Shown: piece by piece, positions 11,261 through 23,369 of the stretch
Numbering within the stretch: position 1 is the stretch's first letter
Layout: the number at the start of each line of letters is the position of its first letter
Origin: Elephas maximus indicus
Taxonomy: Eukaryota; Chordata; Mammalia; Proboscidea; Elephantidae
Assembly (NCBI RefSeq): GCF_024166365.1
Contig: NC_064822.1
Span: 103,102,823-103,166,822, forward strand
Reading direction: 5' to 3'
Length of the DNA: 64,000 bases
Notes under the pieces: model-generated
Databases searched by the model: none
What the model was told of the DNA's origin: nothing
What the model saw: only the letters and a program-made list of their open reading frames with translations
Translations under genes and position numbers: made by a program

Positions 11261-11925
11261 TACTCTGTTGTTGTTAGGCGCCATTGCGTCATAGTGACCC
11301 TGTGTACAACAGAACGAAACGCTGTCTGGTCCGGCACCATCCTCATAATTGTTATGTTTCGAGCCCATTGTCGGAGCCGCTGTGTCAATCCTTTTTGTTG
11401 AGGGTCTTCCTCTCTTTCGCTGACCCTCTACCAAGCATGATGTCCTTCTCTAGGTACTGGTCCCTCCTGATAACATTTCCAAAGTATGTGAGATGAAGTC
11501 TCACCATCCTCCCTTCGAAGGAGCATTCTGGCTGTATTTCTTCTAAGACAGATTTGTTCGTTCTTCTGGCAGTCCGTGGTATATTCCATATTCTTTGCTA
11601 ATACCATAATTCAAAGATATCCATTCTTCTTTTTGGCCTTCCTTATTTATTGCTCAGCTTTTGCGTGCATATGACCGTGCATATGAGGCAATTGAAAACA
11701 CCATGGCTTGGGTCAGGTGCACCTTGGTCTTCAAAGTGACATCTACTTTTTAACACTTGAAAGACGTCTTTTGCAGCAGATTTGCCCAAGGCAACACGTC
11801 ATTTAATTTTTTGACTGCTGCTTCCGTAGGCGTTGATTGTGAATCCAAATAAAATGAAATCCTTGACAACTTCAATCTTTTCTCTGTTGACCGTGATGTT
11901 GCTTATTGATTCAGTTGTTCTAGGG
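11261..11925 (-). mobile_element. RTE (BovB-like) 3' part, inverted
   Basis: The complement of the RTE tail begins at 'gttgttgttaggcgccattg' and runs back through 'gagggtcttcctctctttcg', 'aaagtatgtgagatgaagtc' and 'gaaatccttgacaacttcaa'. It matches the last ~660 bases of RTE. A ~28-base AfroSINE-like tail in the other orientation abuts it at 11235-11260. Confidence 0.85.
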
Positions 11926-13030
11926 ATTTTCTACTCTATTGTATGTTTATTCTCTATTTCATTTATTTTTACTCTTTAGTTTATTATTTTCTATCTTCTA
12001 CTTTCTTTGTATGTAATTTATTTTTCTAACTTCTTGAGATGTATGCTTAGCATTTTCAGCCCTTTTTCTTTTCTAATATGTGCATTTAAGACGACACATT
12101 TACTCTAAGACCATTTTTAACTGCATCCCAAGGGTTTTGTGATGTCATATTTTTGACTATCATTCTGTTAAAATTACTTAAAAATTTCCATTATGATTTA
12201 TTCTATATCACATGGGTTATTCAGAAATGCATTTCTTAATTTCCAAACATTTGGAGATTTTCTAGTGTTAAAATGATTGATTCTTTACTGGTTTCTAGCT
12301 TAATTCTAAAATGGTCAGAAAGGTTAATTCGCATTATTCCAATATCTTAAAATTTGTTGAGGCTTATTTTATAACTCAACACATGGTGAATTTTTGTAAA
12401 TGCTCTATGAGTCCTGGAATAGAATACGCAACTGCAGTTGTTGGATGGAGGTTTCTATATATTTCATTTAGATCAATTTTGTTAATAATTGGGTTCAGAT
12501 AATCTATATTCTTACTGATTCTTTGCTTGTTCCATTAGTTACTGTAAAAGGTATGCTAATATCTCCCACTATCATCATGGATTTGTCAATTTCTTCTTCT
12601 GTCAAATTTTTATCTATATAATTTTGTGCCCTGTTATTAGGTGCAAATACATTTTGGATTGCTATATCTTCTGTTTGCACTGACCTTTTTTCATTATGAA
12701 GTGCAGCTCTTTATCTTTAGTGATACTTTTTGTCTATAACTTACTTCATCTGATATTAATCCAGCCACATTAATTTTCTTTTGGTTAGTGTTTGCATGGT
12801 ATATTTTCCCATATTTTACTTACAACTATTTTGCATCCTTATATTTTAGATGTGTCTCTAACATAAGTAGGCCAGATACAGGGCTGGCACTTGCATTAAT
12901 CTGAGAGTGAGTACCTACTTAAGTTTTACATCTGAGGTGCCACGATTATCTTACTCTAGTCCCATCCCTGTTCATAAGCAACATATAATTGTTGTGATTG
13001 TTATCTTCTAACTGGGGCCTAGTACATTTA

Positions 13031-13216
13031 TAAGGATCCCTGGTGGCACAACTGTTAAGTACTCGACTGCTAACCTAACGGTTGGTGGTTCAAACTCACC
13101 CAGCAGCTCTGAGGGAAAAAGACCTGGTGATCTGCTTCCATAAAAATTATAGCCAAGAAAACCCTATGGGCAGTTCTACTCTTTCTCATGGGGTATCTAT
13201 GAGACAATACTCAACA
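13031..13216 (+). mobile_element. AfroSINE, long form, with target duplication
   Basis: Head 'gatccctggtggcacaactg', body 'gacctggtgatctgcttcca', end 'tctcatggggtatctatgag'. The flanks carry an exact 10-bp duplication, agtacattta, at 13021-13030 and 13217-13226. Confidence 0.9.
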
Positions 13217-13625
13217 AGTACATTTACATTTCTTGCAATTACTAATATATTTTACTTTAAAACTACTGTCTTGTAATTTGTTTTCTAACTGTACTTCCTA
13301 TTCTATGGTGCTTTTCCTCTATGGATTATTTTTTATTATTCCATTTTCTAACTCCCCTCCATTATCTTGATGGTTTTATAATCTTTTACAATTAATTTAG
13401 GGCCTACTCTAGAGATTACACCAGGAAATCTTGTCTTATCATAGTTTAATACAAATTAATACTTTTACATCTTCCTTGGACAATGCCATGATATTAGAAT
13501 ATTCTGACTTTATTTATTCTTCCTTTCAATTTTACACTATTGTGTATTTTGATTGTGTGTTTATGTTAAACTATATAAGGTATTTTATTGGTGTTTTATA
13601 AGTCATTATTCTATTAAAAAATTCC

Positions 13626-14949
13626 AGAGGCGGAGCCAAGATGGTGGAATAGACAGCTGCTTGCATCAAGCCCTCTTTACAACAAAGACCCCCAAAAAAC
13701 AAGTGAAACAAGTATATTTGTAACAAACTGGGAGCCCTGAGCATCCAAGGCAAGCTTAGACAACGAACTGAGGGGCAGAGGAAGGAAGAGACCATTCAGA
13801 AGCGGAGAGGAGTAGCTGGACCTGAATCGCGGGGAGCCCTCGGTCACCATTCTTGGAGTGGCTGTGGTGGTGGCAGTGGCAGTGGCGGGCTGGTCCTAGC
13901 ATTCGGCTGCAGTTTCCTCAGGGAGAAGCAGCCAGCCACACAGCCCACTCATACCTCCGGAACCTGAGGAGAAGGGCGCTGTCCGCAAAAGCTAAGTTCT
14001 TGCATATATTTTACCAAGCCCACCCACCCCACCCCCAACCCAGCTTCAGCGGCTGAATCCCAAGGCCTGAGATAGACCCTGGTGAGCACCTGGAGCTGTT
14101 CTCCTGGCCCTGGGGAGGGAAAAAACTTGCAACTGGGGGGAAAAGATAATTTGTTAGCTCCATTAACTGGGGGAGCTCAGGACAGAAGCGGTTCCTGTCC
14201 AGGCATAAACCGTCTGTGGACCTTGAGCACCTTCCCCTTCTGCATGGACCTGTATGGGCCTATTTCAGGAGAATAGGCCCTTGCTGGCAAACTCCGACCA
14301 TTTCAGCAGTGTGGTGGAGAGGTGGGTGTTTGATGTTTGACATTGCTTTGCCTATTAAACAAGGTCCTCACCTACCCACAACAGGGACCTAAGGACTGGT
14401 GGCTCCACTAGGGTCACCCAGCCACCTGCAACAGGGGTCCAGGGATAACTGGTACCTCCCAGCCTTACAACAAAAACTTTGGGTGCCCATGGTACATTTG
14501 CAGAGCCCACCCACCAGCACGCTCCAGGGAACAGAGACGCATTTTCCTCAGAGACTCTCAGGGGTCGGTTCTCAGCCCCCTGCCTTGTTCAGAGAGTGAC
14601 CCCCTGCTACAATCAGATATGGGTATATACTCCAATCACCCCTGCCCCTTTAAGACTGTATGACAGAGCCTGTACCGCACACTTGACGATCAGCTACCTG
14701 GAAACCTGAGCTGAATTCATACAAGAAAACTGAATGGACTCCTAGACTGATATACCTGATAACAGCTCTAGCCAGCTGGGGACAGGACACCAGAGCTCCA
14801 AAGGCGAAAAAAATCAAGATAGTTCACTCAAGCAACCCATTGGGATATACCAAAATAAAACAAAGCAAGAAGCTATGACACAGTAAGCAAGCATAAACTA
14901 ATACAATAACTTATACGTGGCTTGGAGACAACAGTCAATATCAAGTCAC
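13626..14949 (+). promoter_or_regulatory. L1 copy 1 5' UTR
   Basis: This is GC-rich relative to its surroundings and begins with the 'ggcggagccaagatgg' start typical of full-length L1s. It aligns in order with 41202-42603 of copy 2, for example 'ctcacctacccacaacaggg' against 'ctcacctgcacacatcaggg'. The internal L1 promoter would lie here. Frames inside it are not coding. Confidence 0.75.
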
Positions 14950-15909
14950 ATAAAGAAACAGGCCATGATGACCTCAACAGGCTCTCAAAACAAAGAATCC
15001 AGGGATCTTTTAGATGAAAGTGCATTCCTGGAATGATCAGATGCAGAAGACAAAAGTTTAACATACGGAACCCTTTAAGACATCAGGAAGGAAATGAGGC
15101 AATACGCAGAGCAAGCCAAGGAACACACAGATAAAGCAACTCAAGAAATCAGAAAGATTATTCAGGAACATAATGAAAAGTTTAATAAGCTGGAAAAATC
15201 CATAGGCAGACAGCAATCAGAAATTCAGAAGATTAATAATAAAATTACAGAATTAGATAACTCAATAGAAAGTCAGAGGAGCAGAATTGAGCAAGTAGAA
15301 TCTAGAATTTCTGAACTCGAAGATAAATCACTTGGCACTAATATATTTGAAGAAAAATCAGATAAAATAATTAAAAAAAAATGAAGAAACCTTAAGAATC
15401 ATGTGGGACTCTATCAAGAGAAATAACCTACGAGTGATTGGAGTATCAGAACAGGGAGGGATAACAGAAAATACAGAGAAAATTGTTGAGGATTTGTTAG
15501 CAGAAAATTTCCCTGATATTGCGAAAGATGAGAAGATATCTATCCAAGATGCTCATCGAACTCCACATAAGGTAGATCTGAAAAGAAAGTCACCAATCAA
15601 GCTTGCCAAAACCAGAGATAAAGAGACAATTATAAGAGCAGCGAGGGATAAAAGAAAAGTCACCTACGAAGGACAGCCAATAAGAACAAGCTTGGACTAC
15701 TCACCAGAAGCCATGCAGGCAAGAAGGCAATGGGAAGACATATTTTAAAAATTGAAGGAAAAAAAATTGCCTGCCAAGAATCATATATCCATTAAAACAG
15801 TCTCTTAAATATGAAGGTGAAATTAAGACATTTCCAGATAAACAGAAGTATAGGGAAATCGTAAAAACCAAACCAAAACTACAAGAAATACTAAAGGGAG
15901 TTCTTTGAT
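14950..15909 (+). pseudogene. L1 ORF1 pseudogene, copy 1
   Basis: ORF1 normally encodes the RNA-binding chaperone that coats L1 RNA as trimers in the cytoplasm. The family start ATG is ATA here (14950-14952); copy 2 keeps ATG at 42604. The coiled coil is clear at 15094-15384: heptad-rich text such as EIQKINNKITELDNSIE and RIEQVESRISELED. A stop and frame change near 15380-15400 separate it from the RRM and C-terminal part (15401-15748), which contains NLRVIGVSEQGG, DAHRTPHKVDLKRKSP and a TYEGQPIRTSLDYSPEA run. The end is degraded. Not functional. Confidence 0.9.
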
Positions 15910-16389
15910 TAAAAAAAAAGATTAGAAAATCAATAATATCAGGTATCGGCCCAAGACTAGAACACTGGGCAGAGCAACCAGAAATCAACTCAGACAGGGA
16001 AATAAAAAAAAAAAAAGCAAGATTTAAAAAAAAAGGCCCAAGACAGGGTAACGGTAATGTTATTATATAAAAGAAGACAACATTAAAATAATAAAGAGGG
16101 ACTAAGAAATGTAATCATACACCTTCCATATGGAGAGGAAGATACGGCGATACAAAGAAATAAAAGTTGGTTATAAATTTAGAAAAATGAGGATAAACAA
16201 TAAGGTAACCACAAAAGAGACAAACTGTCCTACTCATCAAAATAAAATACAAGGGAAAAATACAGACTCAGCAGAAACAAAATCAACAACAACAAATAAG
16301 AGGAAAGGACAATATACAAAGAAAATCTACTCAACACATAAAATCAAGTGGGAAAAAGAAGCTGTCAACACACAAAAAAAGACATCAAA

Positions 16390-19300
16390 ATGATAGCACT
16401 AAATTCATACCTATCCATAATTACGCTGAATGTAAATAGACTAAATGCACCAATAAAGAGACAGAGAGTGGCAGAATGAATTAAAAAACAAAATCCATCT
16501 ATATGCTGCCTACAAGAGACACACCTTAGACTTAGAGACACTAACAAACTAAAACTCAAAGGATGAAAAAAAATATATCAGGCAAACAACAATCAAAAAA
16601 GAGCAGGAGTGGCAATATTAATTTCTGACAAAATAAACTTTAAATTTAAATCCATCAGAAAGGATAAGGAAGGACACTATATAATGATTAAAGGGACAAT
16701 ACACCAAGAAGATATAACCATATTAAATATTTATATACCCAATGACAGGGCTGGAAGATACATAAAACAAACTCTATCAGCATTGAAAAGTGAGATAGAT
16801 AGCTCCACAATAACAGCAAGAGACTTCAACACACCACTTTCGGTGAAGGACAGGACATCCAGAAAGAAGCTCACTAAAGACACAGAATATCTAAATGCCA
16901 CAATCAACCAACTTGACCTCGTACGCATATACAGAACACTCCACCCAACAGCAACCAACTATACTTTCTTTTCTAGTGCACGTGGAACATTCTGTAGAAT
17001 AGACCACATATTAGGTCATAAAGCAAGCCTTAGCAGAATCCAAAACATTGAAATATTACAAAGCATCTTCTCTGACCATAAGGCCATGAAAGTGGAAATC
17101 AATAACAGGAAAAGCAGGGAAAAGAAATCAAACACTTGGGAACTGAACAATACCCTGCTCAAAAAAGACTGGATTATAGAAGACATTAAGGATGGAATAA
17201 AGAAATTCATAGACTGCAACAAGAATGAAAACACTTCCTATCAGAGCCTCTGGGACACAGCAAAAGTGGTGCTCAGAGGCCAATTTATATCAATAAATGC
17301 ACACATACAAAAAGAAGAAAGGGCCAAAATCAAAGAATTATCCCTACAACTTGAACAAATAGAAAGAGAGCAACAAAAGAAACCCACAGGCACCAGAAGA
17401 AAATAAATAATAAAAATTAGAGCTGAACTAATGAAATAGAAAACAGAAAAACAATTGAAAGAATTAACAAGACCAAAAGCTGGTTCTGTGAAAAAATCAA
17501 CAAAATCGATAAACCATTGGCCAAACTGACAAAAGAAAAACAGGAGAGGAAGCAAATAACCCGACTAAGAAATGAGATGGGCAATATTACAACAGACCCA
17601 ACTGAAATTAAAAGAATCATATCAGATTACTATGAAAAACTATACTCAAACAAATTTGAAAACCTAGAAGAAATGGATGAATTCTTAGAAACACACTACC
17701 TACCTAAACTAACACAAACAGAGGTAGAGCTAAATAGACCCATAACAAAAGAAGAGATTGAAAAAGTAATCAAAAAACTCCCAACAAAAAAAAACCCTGG
17801 CTTCACTGCAGAGTTCTACCAAACTTTCAGAGAAGAGTTAACAGCACTACTACTAAAGGTATTTCAGAGCATAGAAAAGGATGCAATACTACCTAACTCA
17901 TTCTATGAAGCCACCATATCCCTGATACCAAAACCAGGTAAAGACGCCACAAGAAAAGAAAATTACAGACCTATATCCCTCATGAATGTAGACGCAAAAA
18001 TCCTCAACAAAATTCTAGCCAATAGAATTCAACAACATATCAAAAAAATAATTCACCATGACCAAGTGGGATTCATACAAGCTATGCAGGGATGGTTCAA
18101 CATTAGAAAAACAATTAATGTAATCCGCCACATAAATAAAACAAATGACAAGAATCACATGATTTTATCAATTGATGCAGAAAAGGCATTTGACATAGGT
18201 CAACACTCATTCATGATAAAAACTCTCAGCAAAATAGGAATAGAATGAAAATTTCTCAACATAATAAAGGGCATTTATACAAAGCCAACAGCCAACATTA
18301 CCCTAAATGGAGAGAGCCTGAAAACGTTCCCACTGAGATCGGGAACCAGACAAGGATGCCCTTTACCACCACTCTTATTCAACATTGTGCTGGAAGTCCT
18401 AGCCAGAGCAATTAGGCTAGATAAAGAAATAAAGGGCATCCAGATTGGCAAGGAAGAAGTAAAAGTATCTCTATTTGCAGATGACATGATCTTCTACACA
18501 GAAAACCCTAAGGAATCCTCAGGAAAACTACCGAAACTAATAGAAGAGTTCAGCAGAGTATCGGGATACAAGATAAACATACAAAAATCAGTTGGATTCC
18601 TCTACACCAACAAAAAGAACATAGAAGAGGAAATCACCAAATCAGTGCCAGTTACAGTAGCCCCCAAGAATGTAAAATACTTAGGAATAAACCTTACCAG
18701 AGGTGTAAAAGACTTATACAAAGAAAACTACAGTACACTTCTGCAAGAAACTGAAAGAGACTTACATAAGTGGAAGAACATACCTTGCTCATGCATAGGA
18801 AGAATTCACATTATAAAAATGTCTATTCTACCAAAAGCGATCTATACATTTAATGCAATTCCAATCCAAATCCCAAGGACATTCTTTAATGAGATGGAGA
18901 AACAAATCACCAATTTCATATGGAAGGGAAAGAGACCCCGGATAAATAAGGCATTACTGAAAAAGAAGAACAAAGTGGGAGGCCTTACTTTACCTGATTT
19001 TAGAACCTATTATGCTGCCACGGTAGTCAAAACAGCCTGATACTGGTACAACAACAGATACATGGACCAATAGAACAGAATTGAGAATCCAGACATAAAT
19101 CTATCCACATATGGACAGTTGATATTTGACAAAGGCCCCAAAACAGTTAAATGGGGAAAAGACAGTCTTTTTTAACAAAAGGTACTGGCATAACTGGATA
19201 TCCATCTGCAAAAAAATGAAACAAGACCCATACCTCACTCCATACACAAAAACTAACTCAAAATGGATCAAAGACCTACATATAAAATCTAAAACAATAA

Positions 19301-20619
19301 AGATCATGGAACAAAAAATAGGGACAACGTTAGGGGCCCTAATACATGACATAAATAGTATAGAAAACATTATAAAGAATGTAGAAGAAAACTAGATTAC
19401 TGGGAGCCTGTAAAAATCAAACTTATGCTCATCCAAAGACTTCACCAAAAGAGTAAAAAGACTACCTACAGACTGGGAAAAAGTTTTTAGCTATGACTTT
19501 TCTGATCAGTGCCTGATCTCTAAAATCTACATGATACTGCAAAAACTCAACTGCAAAAAGACAAATAACCCAATTAAAAAATGGGCAAAAGATATGAATA
19601 GGCACTTCACTAAAGAAGACATTCAGTTAGCTGACAGATATATGAGGAAATGTTCATGATCATTAGCCATTAGAGAAATGCGGATCAAAAGTACAATGAG
19701 AAAAAGACCAAACTTAATGGTCTGACTGAGACTGGAGGAATCCCGGCGGCCATGCTCCCCAGACCTTCAGTTGACACAGGACAGGAACCATCCCCGAAGA
19801 CAACTCATCAGAAATGAAAGGGACTGGTCAGCGGGTGGGAGAGAGACGCTGATGAAGAGTGAGCTAATTATATCAGGTGGACACTTGAGATTGTGTTGGC
19901 AACTCTTGTCTGGAGGGGGGATGGGAGGATAGAGAGAGAGGGAAGCCGGCAAAATTGTCAAGAAAGGAGAGACTGAAAGGGCTGACTCAAGAGGGGGAGA
20001 GCAAGTGGGAGTAGGGAGTGAGATGTATGTAAACTTATATGTGACAGACTGATTGGATTTGTAAACGTTCACTTGAAGCTTAATAAATGTTATTAAAAAA
20101 AAAACCTCAAAAAAAAAAAAAAAGTACGAGATTTCATCTTACTCCAACAAGGCTGGCATTAATCCAAAAAACACAAAACAATAAATGTTGGAGAGGCTGT
20201 GGAGAGATTGGAACACTTATACACTGCTGGTGGGAATGTCAAATGGTACAACCACTTTGGAAATCAATTTGGTACTTCCTTAAAAAGTTAGAAATAGAAC
20301 TACCCTACGATCCAGCAATCCCACTCCTCGGACTATACCCTAGAGAAATAGCCTTTACACGAACAGATATATGCGCACCCATGTTTATTGCAGCACTGTC
20401 TACAATAGCAAAAAGACGGAAACAACCAAGGTGCCCATCAACGGATGAATGGATAAATAAATTATGGTATATTCACACAATGGAATAGTACGCATCAATA
20501 AAGAGCAGTGATGAATCTGTGAAACATTTCATAACGTGGAGGAACCTGGAAGGCATTATGCTGAGTGAAATTAGACAGTTGCAAAAGGACAAATACTGTA
20601 TAAGACCACTAGTATAAGA
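16390..20619 (+). pseudogene. L1 ORF2 pseudogene, copy 1
   Basis: ORF2 encodes the L1 endonuclease and reverse transcriptase. The start ATG is 16390-16392. The endonuclease domain spans about 16390-17100: SICCLQETHLRLRD, a GVAILISDKINF block, a DFNTPLS block and a 'SDHKAM' motif, with early stops. The reverse transcriptase spans 17517-18700: [10 protein letters not shown], the HDQVGFIQ block, and FADD at 18474-18485 with the catalytic Asp pair intact. The C-terminal Cys-rich region is [19 protein letters not shown] near 20188-20240. Stops near 16478, 16562, 17404 and 18246, plus the L1 insertion at 19702-20120, make it non-functional. Confidence 0.93.
19702..20120 (+). mobile_element. 5'-truncated L1 3' end nested in L1 copy 1
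   Basis: This is 3' UTR text ('taatggtctgactgagactg', 'gtgacagactgattggattt') ending in A-runs, placed inside ORF2 and in the same orientation. The target text aaaagtacaatgaga (19687-19701) recurs as aaaagtacgaga just after the poly(A) (20120-20131), which marks the insertion. Confidence 0.88.
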
Positions 20620-21611
20620 ACTTGAGAAATAGTTTAAACTGAGAAGAAAACATTCTTTTGTGGTTAGGAGAAGGGGGAGGGAGGGATGATGGGAGAGGGG
20701 TATTCACTAATTAGATAGTAGATAAGAACTACTTTAGGTGAAGGGAAAGAGCACACAATACAGGGGAGGTCAACAGAATTGGACTAAACCAAAAGCAAAG
20801 AAGTTTCCTGAATAAACTGAATGCTTCAAAGGCTAGTGTAGCTGGGGCAGGGGTCTGGGGACCATGGTTTCAGGGGACATCTAAGTCAATTGGTATAATA
20901 AAATCTATTAAGAAAACATTCTGCATCCCACTTTGAAGAGTGGCATCTGGGGTCTAAACGCTAGCAAGCAACCATCTAAGATCCATCAATTGGTCTCAAC
21001 CCACCTGGATCAAAGGAGAATGAAGAACACCAAGGACACAAGGCAATTACGAGCCCAAGAGACAGAAAGGACCACATGAACCAGAGACTACATCATCTTG
21101 AGACCAGAAGAACTAGATGGTGCCCGGCTACAACCGATGACTGCCCTGACAGGGAACACAACAGAGAACCCCTGAGGGAGCAGGAGAGCAGTGGGATGCA
21201 GACGCGAAATTCTCATAAGACCAGACTTAATGGTCTGACTGAGACTAGAAGAACCCCGGTGGTCATGGCCCCCAGACCTTCTGGCCCAGGACAGGAACCA
21301 TTCCCGAAGCCAACTCTTCAGACATGGATTGGACTAGACAATGGGTTGGAGAGGGATGCTGGTGAGGAGTGAGCTTCTTGGATCAGGTGGACACTGGAGA
21401 CTATGTTGGCATCTCCTGCCTGGAGGGGAGATGAGAGGGTGGAGGGGTTTAGAAGCTGGTGAAAAGGACACGAAAAGAGAGTGGTGGGAGACAGCAGGCT
21501 GTCTTATTAGGGGAGAGTAATTGGGAGTGTGTAGCAAGGTGTATATGGGTTTTTGTGTGAGAGACTGACTTGATTTGTAAACTTTCACTTAAAGCACGAT
21601 AAAAATTATTT
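20620..21611 (+). other. L1 copy 1 3' UTR
   Basis: It runs from 'aacttgagaaatagtttaaa' through 'ggggaccatggtttcagggg' and 'cggtggtcatgg' to the 'taaagcacgataaaaatta' end. The same UTR occurs at 48050-49010, at 7243-8041 inverted, and at 19702-20120. It is a good marker of the L1 subfamily. Open frames inside are accidental. Confidence 0.85.
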
Positions 21612-21623
21612 TTAAAAAATCCA

Positions 21624-22239
21624 CATGTTTATGAGAGGGTAACTTAAGTTTAATGTTCTCTGGGGGAAAGTTAGGCATTGTGAAAGAAAGGAGATTGGTG
21701 AAGTGAATGAGGAAAGATGTTGAAATTCTAGGGAGTATTCCCACAAAGGGATACAGGGTTTCCATGGGTTGCACAGAATGGCATTCGGAGAAGCCCCTCT
21801 GCAGAATAGCGGGGTGAAGAGTGGTGGGACTGAACCAGACTGGAATGTGAAATTGGTAGGACAAGGAAAGGATGTTGGGGGAATGAGGCTTTGTTTGAAG
21901 TAATGGAGGTAAAGGACAGAATTTAAGTAGGAGTCCATGCTAGTGGCAGAAGGATGGACATGGTTGGGCAGGAAAAGCTCTATTACTTATAGGGGTAAGA
22001 TCAAACAGAGACAAACACAGAAACTTTAGAGAAAGTTTTATCACAACTACTTAAATAGTATGTTGTTTGCCATGGCAAGGCCTGCAGAAATCCTGCCCAC
22101 AGGTAATCTGAAGATGGCTTGCAGATGGAATTCTGCAATCTATTTTCTTATTGGTTTCCTTCTGTCTCTTCTCTCCCTGGTATTAATACCTCTCGTCATC
22201 TTCCTGTTTCTGCCCTTTTTATACTTCATTCTCTAGGCC
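21624..22239. other. No gene seen; unclassified DNA
   Basis: Purine-rich but otherwise plain text. Frames on the minus strand are short and have no family resemblance. No repeat was recognised. Confidence 0.4.
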
Positions 22240-22240
22240 A

Positions 22241-22455
22241 GAGTTTCTCAACCTTGGCACCATTGATATTTTGTGTCAAATAGTTCTTTGTTGTGGGGGA
22301 TTTTCTTGTTCATTGTAGCTGCATCCCTGGCCTCTACCCACTAGATGACAGTAGCATACTCCCTCCCTAATTTGTGACGATCGAAAATGTCTTCAGACAT
22401 TGCCAAATATCACCTTGGAGGCAAAATCATCCCCTGTTGAACACCACTGCTCTAG
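22241..22455 (-). mobile_element. MER20 (hAT-Charlie) DNA transposon remnant
   Basis: The plus-strand text 'agagtttctcaaccttggca', then 'catccctggcctctacccac' and 'aaaatgtcttcagacattgc', ending 'gttgaacaccactg', is a MER20 in reverse orientation. It is full length, about 215 bp, and nonautonomous. Confidence 0.88.
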
Positions 22456-23369
22456 ATGATAGGTAAAGGAACAGAGGTAGGGGAGAAAGTTAGAAATGTG
22501 AGTAGAGATTCTCAGGGAATGTGAGTGTATTGTAAGTAAAACGAGACAGGAAGGAATCTCCATATATATGTGTGACATTTGAACTGCGCAACATGCATCC
22601 AGGTTAGTGACAAAATATTCACGTGAATGCTGGTAAATGTGCAGATAATATAAAGTGCTCTTGTTATATTCTTGTACAATGCAGATGTCACTCAAAGTTT
22701 CCCTGACCCTGGAGATTTTGTTACATAGCTTCTACATCCAATTTACAACCTGGAGAAGTCAGTGCTCTCCTCATGTTTTTTCTCTTGCTTCTGTTTTCCC
22801 TCCTCTCCATTAATCCACACATATTTGGCAGATAATTCCTCCTCTTGCTAGCTTTGGGAGCTTTCTTGACGAATTTGGGGCCATCATATAGGGATGATAT
22901 CACACACCTCATGGCAAATTTCTCCAGCCCACAGCTCTTCTCCTGAGTTTCACACATCCCTTTGTTTCCCTTGTGGCTCTTGATCTGTTCTTCTCCCCAT
23001 ATCAGAGGTCCCATTAACTGAGGTTACTCCTGAAAAGCAGTCCTCTAGAAAAAATGGTCTGCACATCCTTTTCAATGGCTTTTTCTTGAGGAGAGCCTTC
23101 TTTTGTCCAAATTCTGGAATAAAATTTCCTATTTCATTTTACTTGGCACTGTAATCATGAAAATGTATTGTTAAGAGAATGCAATGTCAAGCAATCTATG
23201 CTTGAAGTCAGAGAGATGAGCGTTAGACATCAGAAGGCACTTTCAGGTCTGATGCTGGAACAAAAGAGGTCGTAAATGCTCTTGCCTGGAGCCTTTCAGC
23301 ACTGGAGGGTGACCCACCTGCCAGGGCTGGTCACTCCTTAGGGAAGGACTTCCCCCAGGACCCTTACCA
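22456..23369. other. No gene seen; OR 3' flank
   Basis: This lies downstream of the OR and probably holds part of its 3' UTR. A minus-strand frame at 22721-23014 (97 codons) is Lys/Arg-rich (KKAPKASKRRNYLPNMCGLM) and I do not recognise it. An AATAAAA on the plus strand at 23118 is on the wrong strand for the receptor. Confidence 0.4.

Larger units (their letters stand above)
9870..13610 (-). mobile_element. Old inverted L1, interrupted by RTE and SINE
   Basis: Reverse-complement L1 text runs from the 3' end ('gaatagaattgctggatcat', 'aatgaagttgagcacctta') through the ORF2 middle ('gccatccaggcttgaagttt') to the upstream part ('ttttcttttggttagtgttt'). An inverted RTE (about 11261-11925) and an AfroSINE (13031-13216) interrupt it. 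The element is too decayed for any long frame. Confidence 0.7.
13626..21611 (+). mobile_element. Nearly full-length L1 LINE, copy 1
   Basis: It has the full L1 plan: a 5' UTR starting near 'gaggcggagccaagatggtg', ORF1, a short spacer, ORF2 and a long 3' UTR. The flanks carry a near-exact duplication, ttaaaaaattcca at 13614-13626 against ttaaaaaatcca at 21612-21623, differing by one base. Both ORFs have multiple stops and frameshifts. A second L1 3' end is inserted at 19702-20120. The layout parallels copy 2 at 41202-49010, so the two are related subfamily members. Confidence 0.93.

Noticed and set aside
15094-15384. Coiled-coil protein of 96 residues as a host gene
   Set aside because: It is the middle of L1 ORF1, in order with the 5' UTR and ORF2.
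22721-23014. 97-codon minus-strand frame with a basic C-terminal part, downstream of the OR
   Set aside because: No family resemblance, no splice or promoter context, and length within chance for this sequence.
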